From assembly GCF_032854445.1 (NCBI RefSeq), contig NC_088300.1:24593608-24657607 (forward strand): DNA of 64,000 nt, given 5' to 3'. Positions 12,199 through 24,490 of this stretch are shown here, one piece after another (the first letter of the stretch is position 1; the number at the start of each line of letters is the position of its first letter). Source of the stretch: Liolophura sinensis. Its lineage: Eukaryota > Mollusca > Polyplacophora > Chitonida > Chitonidae. The notes under the pieces were generated by a model that was given only the letters and a program-made list of their open reading frames with translations, was not told where the DNA came from and did not search any database. The position numbers were made by a program, and so were the translations under genes.

Positions 12199-13838
12199 AT
12201 AAGCTAAAGGTAACCATTCATAGAATCACAAATGGTGCTAAATCAAATCTTTTCACCCATCATTACAATAACCTTAAATCTTTTCACAATATACTCACCC
12301 ACAATCTCATCACCCGATTCCACATGACCTACAATCATTCTCCAACAGTGACATAACTTCAGTCTCATCATCCAACACTGACATGACCTACAATCTCATC
12401 ACACAGCACACACATGACCTACAATCTCATCATCTAACACTGACATGACCTACGATCCCACTACCCAACATCAACCTATAATCTCATCGCCCAACTGACA
12501 TGGTCAACAATCTCATCATCCAACAATGAGATAACCTACAATCTCATCATCCAACATTTCCATAACCTTCAATCTCAATACCCAACATCAACCTATAATC
12601 TCATCATCCAGCATTGACATGACCCACAATCTCATCATCCAACACTGACATGACCTACAATCTCATCATCCAGCATTGACATGACCTACAATCTCATCAT
12701 CCAACAGTGACAAGGCCGACATTCTCATCATCCAACACTGACATGACCTACAATCTCATCATCCAGCATTGACATGACCTACATTCTCATCATCCAAGAC
12801 TGACATGACCTACAATGTCATCACCGAACATTGACATGATCTACAATCTCATCATCGAACAGTGCCATGACCTACAATCTCATCACTCAACACTGACTTG
12901 ACCGACAATCTCATCATCCAACACTGACATGACCTACAATCTCATCATCCAGCATTGACATGACCTACAATCCCACTACCCAACATCAACGTATAATCTC
13001 ATCGCTCAACACTAACATGACCTACAATCTCATCTCACAGCATTGACATGACCTAAAATCTCATCATCCAACAATGACAGGACCTACAATCTCATCACCG
13101 AACATTGGCATGACCTACAATCTCATCATCCAGCATTTACGACCTACAATCTCATCATACAGCATTGACATGACCTATAATTTCATCATCCAACAGTGAC
13201 ATGACCTACAATCTCATCATCCAGCAGTGACATGACCTACAATCTCATCATCCAACAATGACATGACCTACAATCCCACTACCCAACATCAACCTATAAT
13301 CTCATCGCTCAACACTAACATGACCTACAATCTCATCTCACAGCATTGACATGACCTAAAATCTCATCATCCAACAATGACAGAACCTACAATCCCATCA
13401 CCGAACATTGGCATGACCTATAATCTCATCATCCAGCATTTACGACCTACAATCTCATCATACAGCATTGACATGACCTATAATTTCATCATCCAACAGT
13501 GACATGACCTACAATCTCATCATCCAACACAGACATGACCTACAATCTCATCATCCAACATTGACATGACCTACAATCTCATCATCCAACATTGACATGA
13601 CCTACAATCCCACTACCCAACATCAACCTATAATCTCACCGCTCAACACGAACATAACCTAAAATCTCACCTCACAGCATTGACATGACCTGCAGTCTCA
13701 TCATCTAACACTGACATGACCTACAATCCCATCACCGAACATTGGCATGACCTATAATCTCATCATCGAACAGTGACATGACCTACAATCCCATCACCGA
13801 ACATTGGCATGACCTACAATCTCATCATCCAACAGTGA

Positions 13839-14099
13839 TTTTTTTTTTGATTGGTGTTTTACGCCGTACTCAAGAATATTTCACTTATACGACGGCGGCC
13901 AGCATTATGGTGGGTGGAAACCGGGCACAGCCCGGGGGAAACCCACGACCATCCGCAGGTTGCTGGCAGACCTTCCCACTTATGGCCGGAGAGAAAGCCA
14001 GCATGAGCTGGACTTGAACTCACAGCGACCGCATTGGTGAGAGGCTCCTGGGTCATTACGCTGCGCTAGCGCGCTAACCGACTGAGCCACGGAGGCCCC
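13839..14099 (-). mobile_element. Full-length tRNA-derived SINE inside the satellite
   Basis: Read on the minus strand it starts GGGGCCTCCGTGGCTCAGTC at 14099. A pol III A-box (TGGCTCAGTCGG, complement of 14078-14089) and B-box (GTTCAAGTCC, complement of 14010-14019) follow. Then come the conserved body (GCAACCTGCGGATGGTCGTG, CCCGGGCTGTGCCCGGTTTC, CCGCCGTCGTATAAGTGAAA) and the ACACCAATCAAAAAAAAA tail. The satellite repeat TCATCCAACAGTGA flanks it at 13825-13838 and 14100-14113. This is the reference copy for the family in this window. Its layout recalls molluscan MetaSINEs such as BivaMD-SINE1; I have not checked that name. Confidence 0.93.
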
Positions 14100-16010
14100 T
14101 CATCCAACAGTGACATGACCTACTATCACATCACAAAACATTGACATGACCTACTATCTCATCATCCAACATTTGCATAACCTTCTCTCTCATTACCTAA
14201 CATCAACTATAATCTCATCGCTCAACATTAACATGACCTACAATCTCATCATCCGACAGAAGGATGAGCTACAATGTCATCATCAAACAATGACATGACC
14301 TACTATCTTATCATCCAACACTGACATGACCTACTATCTCATCATCCAACTCTGACAGGATCGACAATCTCATCATCCAACAGTGACATGGAGTACAATC
14401 TCATCATCGAATAATACCATGACCTACAGTCTTATCACTCAACACTGACATAACCTAAAATCTCATCATCCAGCATTGACATGACCTACAATCTCCCCAA
14501 CATCAACCTATAATCTCATCGCTCAACACTAACATAACCTACAATCTTCTCTCACAGCACAGGCATGACCTGCAATCTCATCACTCAACACTGACATGAC
14601 CTATACTCCCATCACCGAACACTGACATGACCTACACTCTCATCAGCCAACAGTGACATGACCTGCAATCCCATCACTCAACACTGACGTGACCTACAAT
14701 CTCATTAGCCAACATTTACGTCAATTACAATCTCATCACTTAACACTAACATGACCGACACTCATATCATTTAACACTGACATGACCTACGATACCATCA
14801 CTGAGCAGTGCCATGACCTACAATCTCATCATTCAACACTGACATAACCTACAATCTCACCACCCAACATTGACGTGACCTACAATCTCACCATTCTGCA
14901 TTGACATGACCTACAATCTCATCATCAAACATTGACATAACCTACAATCTCATCATCCAACACAGACATGATCTATAATCTCCTCACCCAACAGTGACAT
15001 GACCTATAATCCCATCACTCAACAGCGACATGATCTACAATCTCCTCACCCAACAGTGACATGACCTATAATCCCATCACTCAACAGCGACATGATCTAT
15101 AATCTCCTCACCCAACAGTGACATGACCTATTATCCCATCACTCAACAGCGACATGATCTACAATCTCCTCACTCAACAGTGACATGACCTATAATCCCA
15201 TCACTCAACACTGACATGATCTATAATCCCATCATTCAACAGTGACATGACCTATAATCCCATCACTCAACAGCGACATAATCTATAATCTCCCCACCCA
15301 ACAGTGACGTGACCTACAAACTCCTCACCCAACAGTCACATGACCTACAGTATCACCACACAGCACTGAACTGACATAAAATCTCACACTGACGTGACCT
15401 ACAATCTCATCATCTAACACTGACGTGACCTTCAATCTCACCATTCAGCACTGACATGACATACAATCTCATCATCGAGCATTGACATGACCTACAATCT
15501 CATCATCTAACACTGACATGACCTATTATCCCATCACTCAACAGCGACATGAGCTACAATCTCCTCACTCAACAGTGACATGACCTATAATCCCATCACT
15601 CAACAGCGACATGAGCTATAATCTCCTCACCCAACAGTGACGTGACCTACAATCTCCTCATCCAACAGTGACATGACTTACAATCTCATCTCACAGCATT
15701 GACATGACCTACAATCTCATCATCGAACATAGACATGACCTACAATCTCATCACCCAACATAGACATGACCTACAATCTCATCACCCAACACTGACATGA
15801 CCTACAATCTCATTATTCAACACTGACATGACCTACAATCCCATCAGCCAACATTGATATGACCTACAAACTCATCATCCAACAGTGATATGACTTACTC
15901 TCTCATCATCCAAAATTGATATGACCTACAAACTCATCATCCAACATTGATATGACCAACAAACTTACCATCCAAGATTGATATGACCTACAAACTTACC
16001 ATCCAATATT

Positions 16011-16075
16011 GATATGAGTACAAAAGCAATGTGAATCCAACATTGCATGGGTAATCAATTAATGAATTAATCTCC
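16011..16075. repeat. Internal copy of the satellite's right edge
   Basis: The non-satellite block beginning GATATGAGTACAAAAGCAAT and ending in TCAATTAATGAATTAAT recurs almost unchanged at 16449-16506, 438 bp downstream. Satellite units resume after the first copy. The right edge of the array was therefore duplicated in direct orientation. Confidence 0.85.
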
Positions 16076-16534
16076 TCACCCAACAGTGACATGACCTACA
16101 ATCTCATCTCACAGCATTGACATGACCTATAATCTCATCATCGAACATTGACGACCTACAATCTCATCACCCAACACAGACATGACCAACAATCTCATCA
16201 TTCAACACTGAAATGACCTACAATCTCATCAGCCAACATTGATATGACCTACTATCTCATCATCCAACAGTGATATGACCTACTCTCTCATCATCCAACA
16301 CTGACATGACCTACAATCTCATAATTCAGCTATGACACGACCTACAATCTCATTAGCCAACATTGATATGACCTACTATCTCATCATCCAACAGTGATAT
16401 GACTTACTCTCTCATCATCCATGACCTACAAACTTACCATCCAATATTGATATGAGTACAAAAGCAATGTGAATCCAACATTACATGGGTAATCAATTAA
16501 TAAATTAATTTGTTCTGATTCTTTTTGTGAAAAT

Positions 16535-16635
16535 ATTTATTTATTCACTTTTTTATTCGAGTTTTATTTTAAGCCATACTGGAGGGCATTTCACTTACAT
16601 GAATGCAGCCAACATTAAGGTAAGAGAAAGCCCTA
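16535..16635 (-). mobile_element. Degraded SINE 3'-half
   Basis: TTTATTTATTC..TTTTATTTTAAGCCATACT..GGGCATTTCACTTACATGAA..GCAGCCAACATTAAGGT follows the reverse complement of the SINE body and tail with many substitutions. It lies directly beside the satellite edge. Confidence 0.55.
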
Positions 16636-18355
16636 CAGTAACCACTGTTTCTCTGCCCAAAACCCCATACGTTTATCTGTTTATGACGTTTAAATTGTTT
16701 TGTCGTTCGGGTTGATTTGAAGGGCATTCCGAGTTCAGCGACACTCAGCTTTTTTATTATATAGAATCTATTATACTTGGTGCTCAGGAGAATAACATAT
16801 GTGGCAAGATGTTTTCTGAAACATGAAAAACGTTTACTGAACGGTTTTTCGTAAAGTGGCACAAACAAGCACTCGTGCAGGAAAAATGTCTGTGTCATAT
16901 TATATAAAATGTGACCTGATCTTATTCATAAGTTTATGTACACATATAAAACATTTTAATGTGTTACAACTAGCCAAAGATACAGGATTGCTTTTTTAGA
17001 TTTCTAAACCTGTATTTAGAGCGTCTCCGATGGGTATAGCTGAGATCCTACAGGTTTAAGCCGTGTAAACATGTATACATTGATGGGAGATTACACCGAT
17101 TCTTCATCACTAAATTCACTGTGGTTTATTTATTGTTCTTGCATTTTTGCAGGGATTGTAATCGGCCTAGTTGCCATATTTGGTTGTGTCATCAAATCCC
17201 CAATATTTTCGATCTGCCAAGTGTCAGTGGTGTAGAATTTACATCGATTGTGACGAATTTTTCTTTATCAGGGAACGATTGTGTTTACGAGATGTTACGT
17301 ATATTTTATACGTGCGCAGTCAAGCACCCATTCCAAGACGAGGACGTGATTTTTTGACAAGTTTCTTGGACCTTTTCACGATTTTCGTGGGAAAAGCGTG
17401 CTTATTGCAAAGACTGCGGTATCTTTTTAACAATACATTATGTCAAAATATAAGAAATTTTGGCTTGGTTTAATATCACAGATTGTGTTCTATCAAAATA
17501 TGTCGTTGCTCAGAGAATGATGTTTTGTTGATGATTCGTGCATTTTGTAACGTATCCGCAATCAGACAGTTAAGCCTCAGACGATGTTGCACGGTATTGT
17601 GCATGAAAAAATATGAACTTGCTCTGGGTCTTGAGGGCACTGTGTCATCCGCACTCTGCAACATGTGCGAAAATAAATAAGTTTTACATTATCGTAAACG
17701 CATTTGCATTACTGGCTGACGCAGTTGGGAAGAAAAGCTCTCATCATTGTTTATCAATCTATTCACATGATTCAGGAAATGACATGACATGGTGTTTATT
17801 GAAGTTATTGAAGTATTCTCTCCGTCTAAGGACTTAATAACCTGCATATTAAAACGAATGTTTTTCATAAGGAGGATAACAACATTTTCAAGAAGTAAAA
17901 AATGGAGGTAAACAACTTCATGGGAAATAGTTCTGCCCTTGTCTGACCATATTCCTACTTCGCCTATAGTTATACATATAAAGTCAATATCCACCTTTTA
18001 TATCATTCTGATCCATGCTTTGTATTTTTGAAAACTACTTTCTGATTTGAGAGAGCGCCGTCACCTCTGCAAATTTATGTAGCTACGTGTAGCAGAGTAA
18101 GAAGTTAAACAACAAATACGACTTTATTTTCCTCCATCTGAGAAGAGGTGCACACTGCTAAACTTTTCCCGGTAAACGTTTACTGAAAATGATGCAGGAG
18201 ACCTGCATCCGATTCGGTATAGTTTCACTTCACATAACAGTATACGTTTACTTTTGTAATGTAAAGGTTAACATTTATCTTGGTAAAACTACTGGTCTTG
18301 AGTAAACCATTACTGAAATATTTATTCAAAGAGATGAAACCTAGATTTGTTTATT
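16636..18355. other. No gene confirmed; one possible exon inside
   Basis: Mostly unique AT-rich sequence. The possible exon at 17153-17235 is listed separately. Other frames here (16569-16898 minus, 17171-17473 plus) have no recognisable domain. Confidence 0.4.
17153..17235 (+). CDS. Possible last exon with a membrane segment (weak)
   Basis: A pyrimidine-rich tract ending TTGCATTTTTGCAG (AG at 17151-17152) is followed by GG and then an open frame of 26 codons from 17155. It reads IVIGLVAIFGCVI, then KSPIFSICQVSVV, then TAG at 17233. The hydrophobic opening would suit a transmembrane helix near a C terminus. No upstream exon was found, the frame is too short for statistics, and no family is recognised, so it may be chance. 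Confidence 0.12.
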
Positions 18356-18540
18356 TTATGTATTTATTTGATTGGTGTTTTACGCCGTACACAAGAACAT
18401 TTCGCTTATATGACGGCGGCCAGCATTATGGTCAAAAGAAACATGGCAGAGCCCAGAGAAAACCCACGACCGTCCGCAGGTTGCTGCAGACAGTCCCACA
18501 AACGGCCGGAGAGGACGCCAACGTGAGCAGAACTTGCCCA
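18356..18540 (-). mobile_element. SINE lacking part of its head
   Basis: The tail (TATTTATTTGATTGGTGTTT), body (TACGCCGTAC, GACGGCGGCCAGCATTATGG, AACCCACGACCGTCCGCAGG) and ACGGCCGGAGAGGACGCCA match the reverse complement of the full-length SINE. Similarity stops near the B-box, so the tRNA-like 5' end is missing. The 89-codon + frame across it is a by-product. Confidence 0.85.
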
Positions 18541-21144
18541 AATTTGTAATTCTCATTCACGCATGCTGCAGTAGTCCAATACAGGCCTATTTGTTTTAAG
18601 AAAGTGATAATAAAACACATATATAAATGTAAGAAAAAAAAACAAGCATGTTACAAGGCCAAATATAAATGTTCGACTATTTGGGTGGAGACTAGGATAT
18701 ACCCGTACCTGAACGTGTACATGTTTACTGACTGTTACTATCGCAATTTAAAAGGTTATACTGTTTCAGGTGAAAATACTTTGTTCACCTTATAAAAGCG
18801 GTATGCTCACTGTAAAAGGTAAACATTTACACAATATGGGTAAAATAGTATAATCAATGAACCTTTACTGGAAATTCTAACACTGCAGAAATATTCAACA
18901 TGCATGGTGCAGTCCACTTTGAGAAATATGACCGTTGTCCATTGATACATTTTTTCCAAGGGCATGTCATTCAAGCGTATTTGATAAACAAAAAGTATCT
19001 CTAGTGCATGGGACGAGAATTTATTCTCAAAGTGAAAGCAATTAAGGAAAATAATATATTTGCACGATTGTTAACGTAATCCATTTAGCGATTGCCTTCT
19101 GTGTCTCCTCACGTACAAAATCATGGTTTCAAGTAAACGAAATAATCGCTTTGGTTAAAAGATCTTTAAAATCTCGTTCGCCAGTTTATTTCAGGTGGAA
19201 AATGGATGGTACATTCTCATACAAAACACCATGTGACCTTTGTTTCTGGTATCACTATATTTACGACATTCTTCCTGAACTGCTGTTATCAGAGGACACT
19301 AACAAACTGGCCTGTTTTCAGAAGTACAGCCACAAAAGGATAAATAAGTCAGAAAATACAACCAATTTGTGCATGCTTACCAAACCTTTTGCTTTCTTAT
19401 TCTGCGTTATAGTATTCTTTAATGACTTACTGACGACATTAAAAATGTTGATTTTATTAAGCATGTTGGCAGGCTTCATCCAACAAATATGTGAAGGACA
19501 CGGGCAGAATGAACGTTGTACACCCATGCACCGACAGCCTAGTGATTCCTCATACACATAGTTTATGAATAAACTATAAATGTTGCGAATCTCACTCATT
19601 GCCGATAACTTTGCCGTGTGCAACTGTGGTCTAAATCTCGTAAAACTTACATATATGTCTTGCCAACTTCAGGAAGCAGGTAAAGTATTTATTTCCGTAT
19701 CTTGCTTCTGACAATTTTAGCATAGAATCAATCTGACGAAAAAGTCTATATTATAGGAACACAAAGTGTTTGGAAAAGACATGAATGTCAAATCCATTTG
19801 TGGACAGAGATATGAAATTCTGATGGGTTTTAAGAAGCACAAAGCACAAGGATGTTTATGATATCTCTTGATACAATATAAACAGGTAAAAATTGACGAA
19901 ATGGTAAAATATTTTTGTTTCGATAACCAATGTGTGAAAAAAATATTTGCCGTTCACCATTCTTCGAAGTCTTCGTTCAAGTCCGCGCTGACGCAACCGG
20001 AAAGCCGTTACGGGAAATTCGCGCGGGAAAGTAGACATATAACACATTTTAAAAATATTCAGTCTTATAAACATAGAAATACCTCCGGTCATAATCCACG
20101 TAGCAATAAAGGTAGCTCGGACGAAGTCCAATACCACAGATATTTCCGTGAACGAACTTTCCGGTGATGTTAAGAAAACCGAACGGTAGAGTTGTCGAAT
20201 CCGATGTGTGAGATATTAATGGGAATGGCGCTATAAATCAACAATCTCAAGCGTATTTATACAGAAGTCCAGAACCCAAATTACTAGCTAAAATAAAAGA
20301 ATCGCTTCGCGTAAGTCAGAGCCGCTCAAATCTTAGCAATACTGTCTCGTATGCGCGTGCCCTTACATCTTTTCAATGTATAGAACCGCGTGTTACGCAT
20401 ATTCTGTGATTGCTACCTTTGTTCCTGCATTGGCCATTTGTGCCAATGCCAAGTTAACTCATGTGTTGTTTCCATTCTGATGATGGAGTTAGAACTACCC
20501 TGAATGGTTTAATACTGAAACATATATACAATGTGTCTATTAGTCTAATATTAATTGTGAGCTCAGAAAAAAGATATCACCTGTACTTTATACAACAAAA
20601 ACAAATGAGTTCATGGCCACCAGTTTCACAACTGAATATGGGTAACATATGGAGTTGAGCAAAAATATGGAGAGGCCGGGAGCTCATAGTGTGTTTGTAC
20701 ACCGTCCGCCCAGTTATCTGAGAGGTTAGGGGTCAATACCAAGGCGGCTCATGCCTAAAAAATTAAGGAATGACCCGCTCAGCGAGAATATTTTGAGTGG
20801 GCAGAGTGTCGTGACTTTGGTACAGTTCACTTTTTACTTACGACGTTGATACGACAACGAAAGGTAAATGAAGACAATGTGTTTTGGAAAGATCTTTGTG
20901 CCATTTACATGGACCTGTAGGCTTACACTGATTCGTTAAGTGTCCTTTAACGCCATATTCAGGACATTTTTATTGACACTATGGTGACAGTTTTTGATGG
21001 AGTGCCCGGTGTACAATACCGGTATCGATTTTGTGCAAGATATTGACGAATTTACCCAGGTTTTACGTACAAACTATATAGGTTGAAGGCGATTTGTCAT
21101 CAACCGACGCAAAAATGCCTCAACAATCATAGTTGAATTAGATT
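18541..21144. other. No gene confirmed; CpG-rich patch at 19965-20050
   Basis: AT-rich sequence. The 136-codon + frame at 19151-19561 starts at TTG and has two hydrophobic stretches but no recognisable family. The only compositional change is the CpG cluster listed next. Confidence 0.4.
19965..20050. promoter_or_regulatory. CpG-rich patch with E2F- and ETS-like sites
   Basis: About eleven CpG dinucleotides fall within roughly 65 bp, against a CpG-poor background. The patch contains an ETS-like ACCGGAAA, a CRE-like TGACGCAA and an E2F-like TTCGCGCGGGAAA. This resembles a TATA-less promoter or enhancer, but no convincing first exon lies on either side: the nearby frames on both strands are unrecognised and the minus one begins at GTG. 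Confidence 0.22.
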
Positions 21145-21460
21145 GCCAAGGTGGGTACATTGGACAATCAAAGCGCAACTGAGATACACATTTTATTATT
21201 GGCGACTTTATTCGCGATACATGATTTGAATACTGATCTCACCCATTCAACGAGAACACACCTTGCGTCTTTCAACATCATTGAAAACTGTTGACTGCTT
21301 CTCTTTGTATGATTCCGTCCTATTTTACTTTCGTTGTCCTTTTAGTGGTTTGTGTTATACGTCGTTTCTAGAATTGACATTGCGATTATCGACCTGAAAC
21401 GTCCTGAATGGTTGACAGCTTGTATATGAATGTCTGTTTCGGCGCGTAGATTGATAGAAG
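21145..21460 (+). repeat. Unnamed dispersed repeat, copy 1
   Basis: This shares long blocks with copies at 42705-42935 (inverted) and 48090-48332. Diagnostic stretches are CAACATCATTGAAAACTGTT, GACTGCTTCTCTTTG, GTGGTTTGTGTT and GGTTGACAGCTTGTATATGA followed by ATGTCTGTTTCGGCGCGTAG. The 5' part (AAAGCGCAACTGAG near 21175) aligns with copy 2 more weakly. One frame gives AIIDLKRPEWLTACI, then a stop, then MSVS, matching copy 3 (AIIDPERPSWLTACIRMSVS). Element class is unknown. Confidence 0.7.
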
Positions 21461-24230
21461 GATAGACGCGTCGTCGACAGCATAATGTCACCAAAGCCCA
21501 TAGAAACATGAAACTGAGAGCAAGCTAGGTAAGTTTTGAACTTGTTACTCAGTGAAAGTTATACATTCTTCATGGAAGTACTAGACGGAAGATACTACGC
21601 CAACATCTAAAACTTGGTTTCTTTCTATTATTCCCGCATGCCAAACAAAACTGCTTGAGGTGAATGATAAACGAAGAACAACAATACTCTCGCCAAGTTC
21701 AATATCTTTGTACTTCATTTTTTCTTCACATTCTTCATATTTTCATCTTTGAGGACAAAAGTCTTGAAAGTTAAACTAGTCACGCAGTACATGGAAAGGT
21801 CATATCAGGCCCGTTGTACCTGGAGACACTGAAGGGTTTATTGTTATAACCACGGGGATCATCCCGAGCACACTGGGACATACAGGCAAATGTATCAGAG
21901 AACACAGCCTAATCCTACAATATCAAAAGTTAACGTTTACAGAGATGATTGATTCAAATAAGATAACTCTCATCAGCTCAATGCTTGAATCTCGGCTTGG
22001 TATCATTGAAATTTGGCTCAATCGTGTCTCAAGAGGGTAAGTCAACTTACACACACGCCTGCCCGAAAATGACCTAAGATAAAGGCTTGTGACAGGGGGA
22101 TTGACTGCGGGAGAAAACTGCTGGAGTCAGGCCAATATCAAGTTCAGCTTTAATTCTCTGCTGCCCGTGGCGTAAGGATATTACATGAGCGCCGTAAGGG
22201 GATAGAGTCAGAAGGCAGAGGACCGACCAGCGCTTTGATCCACTTCTGGCAAGCCTCGGCGGACCGGATTAAACGACACATCAGACGGTTTAAGCTTAAG
22301 GATTATACAGATCACACGACAGTTAGCAGACCCCGGACGAGATATAAACCAAACGTGACCCACTGTATCAGTAGATCCAATCGAAATAATTAGCTCTGAA
22401 CAGACATACATTTCTTTAGCTCTCTGTGAAACAAATCCTGCAATTCCAGGAATGTTACACTAGACCTTTTACGGTCTAGCTTACTGGGATTAGGTACGTT
22501 GATTGGATTTAAGCAAGCATTTCAGTGTTTCTATCTACACTGATAATAACGCTGATGAAGATAAACATCGTCGCATGTAGCCAAAGTACTCTCGAAATAT
22601 GTAAGACATGATAATTTATCTAGTTTTCATGCATGATACTGTGCCGATCCAAGCACCAATAGCAAATATAAGTCCAAACTCGTTGGCTTATGTCTTTCTC
22701 AAATACAAACACGCGAATAGCAATGGGATTTAATTGTTACGGTTCCGAACAAAAATTTGTGTATATGCATGTAATAAGCATGGGTACTTATACAACTCTG
22801 ACCAGGCCTAAATATACCACAGTGAAACGTGACGCCTGACTAAATGCTCTGCACATATTGACCAATAGAAGCGCTGCTTTCATTGTCAACAAGAATGAGG
22901 AATATGAATTTATTTATCAATGAAACAGTGCATTTTAGGTTTTTTGAATTGGTTGTTCTGCCAGTTAGAGTACATCGTGTGGATGACACATTTTGTTTCT
23001 CTCAGTTCCAAATGCATATAAATTTATTCACGTATTATTATGTAAACTACAAATAAATATGACCAACATACATTATACCCAAATGAAATAACTTTAGAGA
23101 TAAATAAATAATTGGGTATCTATATTTGTGTATTTGCAACAGTGCTTGATTCACAGCATCACCAACGATAAAACAGTTTAATTTGAAACACTGCATGCCC
23201 TGAAATAAATCAAGAAGAATATATACTATATAGAGATCTCACGAACTCTAGTGTACATAGCTTTTTATGGCAAGATCTAGAAATGCCCTCGTGGAATATC
23301 TGATATTTTTATACAATTGACCCACAAGCAATTGAGACTTTGACTACAAGAATACATTCACGTTTGACAGCTATGTGTAGCTTCTTTAAAACTACATTCT
23401 TTTAGGAATGTTCATGTCCAGTCACGCTGAAACACGAAATATCTATAGAACGCCATTTGTTCCCTTTAAAATAACAGCGACATATTGAGTAACATTCGCA
23501 ATGACCCCTGTCCCGATGAGAAATGACCAGGCACACGTATCGGCGTGGGGATGCCACTCAGGCAACAAATGCCTTCCTGTGATGTCGTAAGGACATAAAA
23601 TAAAGAGTATCATCAAACAGACTTTTTTATCCTTCTCGTCAAATGTACACAAGATTACACAGTTCCAGTTTGTCCTACAGCCGCAGAGAACTGAAGCCGT
23701 TGTACAGAACCCTCCATGCAACCTCGTCTGTTTGACTACACTTGACCCGTCCACAATCGTAAATGATTAAACATTATATCACATGCATTTCGGAATTTTG
23801 AATACTCCGGACACGTGCGTGTTAAAAGTGATTATCCGCTGGTATGTTTGCTTTTCTGAGAAATTATACGTTATCATAAGTTTTGTCTTTCCATTCCATT
23901 CTTAGTTGCCAAACTAAATGCAGGAACAGATCGGAATGTTGGTTTGTATGCAGTTACTCCCATAGAATGTGTTCGTACAACAAAAGAATAGTGAGTATTC
24001 TCAAGCTGCTAAAATATATACTATATCATGCTGTCAACAATCATTAGATAGAATCTACTCATTGGCTGTGTGTTTCATCTATCTAGTTTGATGTTTCTTG
24101 CTGACTTCTCAATTATTTAACCGGTACACTGCTTCCGGATCGGCAAGAATCTGGGACACTTCCGGAAATGGAAGCAAGTCAGTGTCCAAACACTACGACC
24201 ATGTTCATCTGTGCTTGCCGATCTGCGCTG
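21461..24230. other. No gene confirmed
   Basis: Unique sequence with modest CpG content at 22080-22320. The minus-strand frame 23754-23443 reads through hydrophobic stretches (CLMILFILCPYDI, AWSFLIGTGVIANVTQYVAV) and could be an exon of a small multi-pass membrane protein. However, it opens at GTG with no ATG in context, and no family is recognised. Confidence 0.4.
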
Positions 24231-24232
24231 TA

Positions 24233-24490
24233 CACCCCAAAAAATTAACCTATTAAAATTAACAGAAAGTCTGTTGTCTGAGAGATGCTAGAATGTATTC
24301 TGCTATTGCAACAGATTATTCTGTTAGCTATAACACACGTATTCTATAAATTCATCATAAAAAGTCTACTAGACTAACAAAATATTATGTTGATATGGAC
24401 CATAGTATTATGTTTTTAATAACAAAATGTATTCTAACATCACTTAGACAACAGACTTTCTGCTAAAATTAGCATATTATATTTTGAGTG
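24233..24490. mobile_element. TA-flanked palindromic MITE, 258 bp
   Basis: The left end (CACCCCAAAAAATTAACC..TTAACAGAAAGTCTGTTGTCTGAGAGATGCTAGAATGTATTCTG) is an imperfect inverse of the right end (..CAGAATACATTCTAACATCACTTAGACAACAGACTTTCTGC..TTTTGAGTG). Arms are about 100 bp each. A TA dinucleotide flanks both ends (24231-24232 and 24491-24492), the target duplication expected of Tc1/mariner-type elements. There is no coding capacity, so it is non-autonomous. Confidence 0.72.

Larger units (their letters stand above)
12285..16470. repeat. 31-bp satellite array with higher-order repeats, about 4.2 kb
   Basis: The basic unit is 31 bp: CATGACCTACAATCTCATCA then TCCAACACTGA. Roughly 125 units are present, with single-base variants throughout. 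Higher-order structure is clear. A block marked by ATCCCACTACCCAACATCAA recurs at 12961, 13264 and 13598, so blocks are about 303 bp or 334 bp long (ten or eleven units). Near 14990-15640 a 62-bp dimer recurs, pairing CCCATCACTCAACAGCGACA with TCTCCTCACCCAACAGTGAC. The array is interrupted by one SINE (13839-14099). No frame of note crosses it. Confidence 0.93.

Noticed and set aside
13778-14056. Open frames on both strands near 13.8-14.1 kb
   Set aside because: They lie over the satellite and SINE, and the sequence is explained by those repeats.
14000-14099. Possible tRNA gene
   Set aside because: The A and B boxes are present, but this is the 5' head of the SINE: the acceptor and anticodon stems do not form, and the boxes are too far apart.
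12285-16470. CRISPR-like array of regular 31-bp repeats
   Set aside because: Units are head-to-tail with no unique spacers, and the genome is clearly an animal's. This is a satellite.
19151-19561. 136-codon + frame with hydrophobic stretches
   Set aside because: It starts at TTG, the first ATG is well inside, and hydrophobic runs are common in AT-rich DNA.
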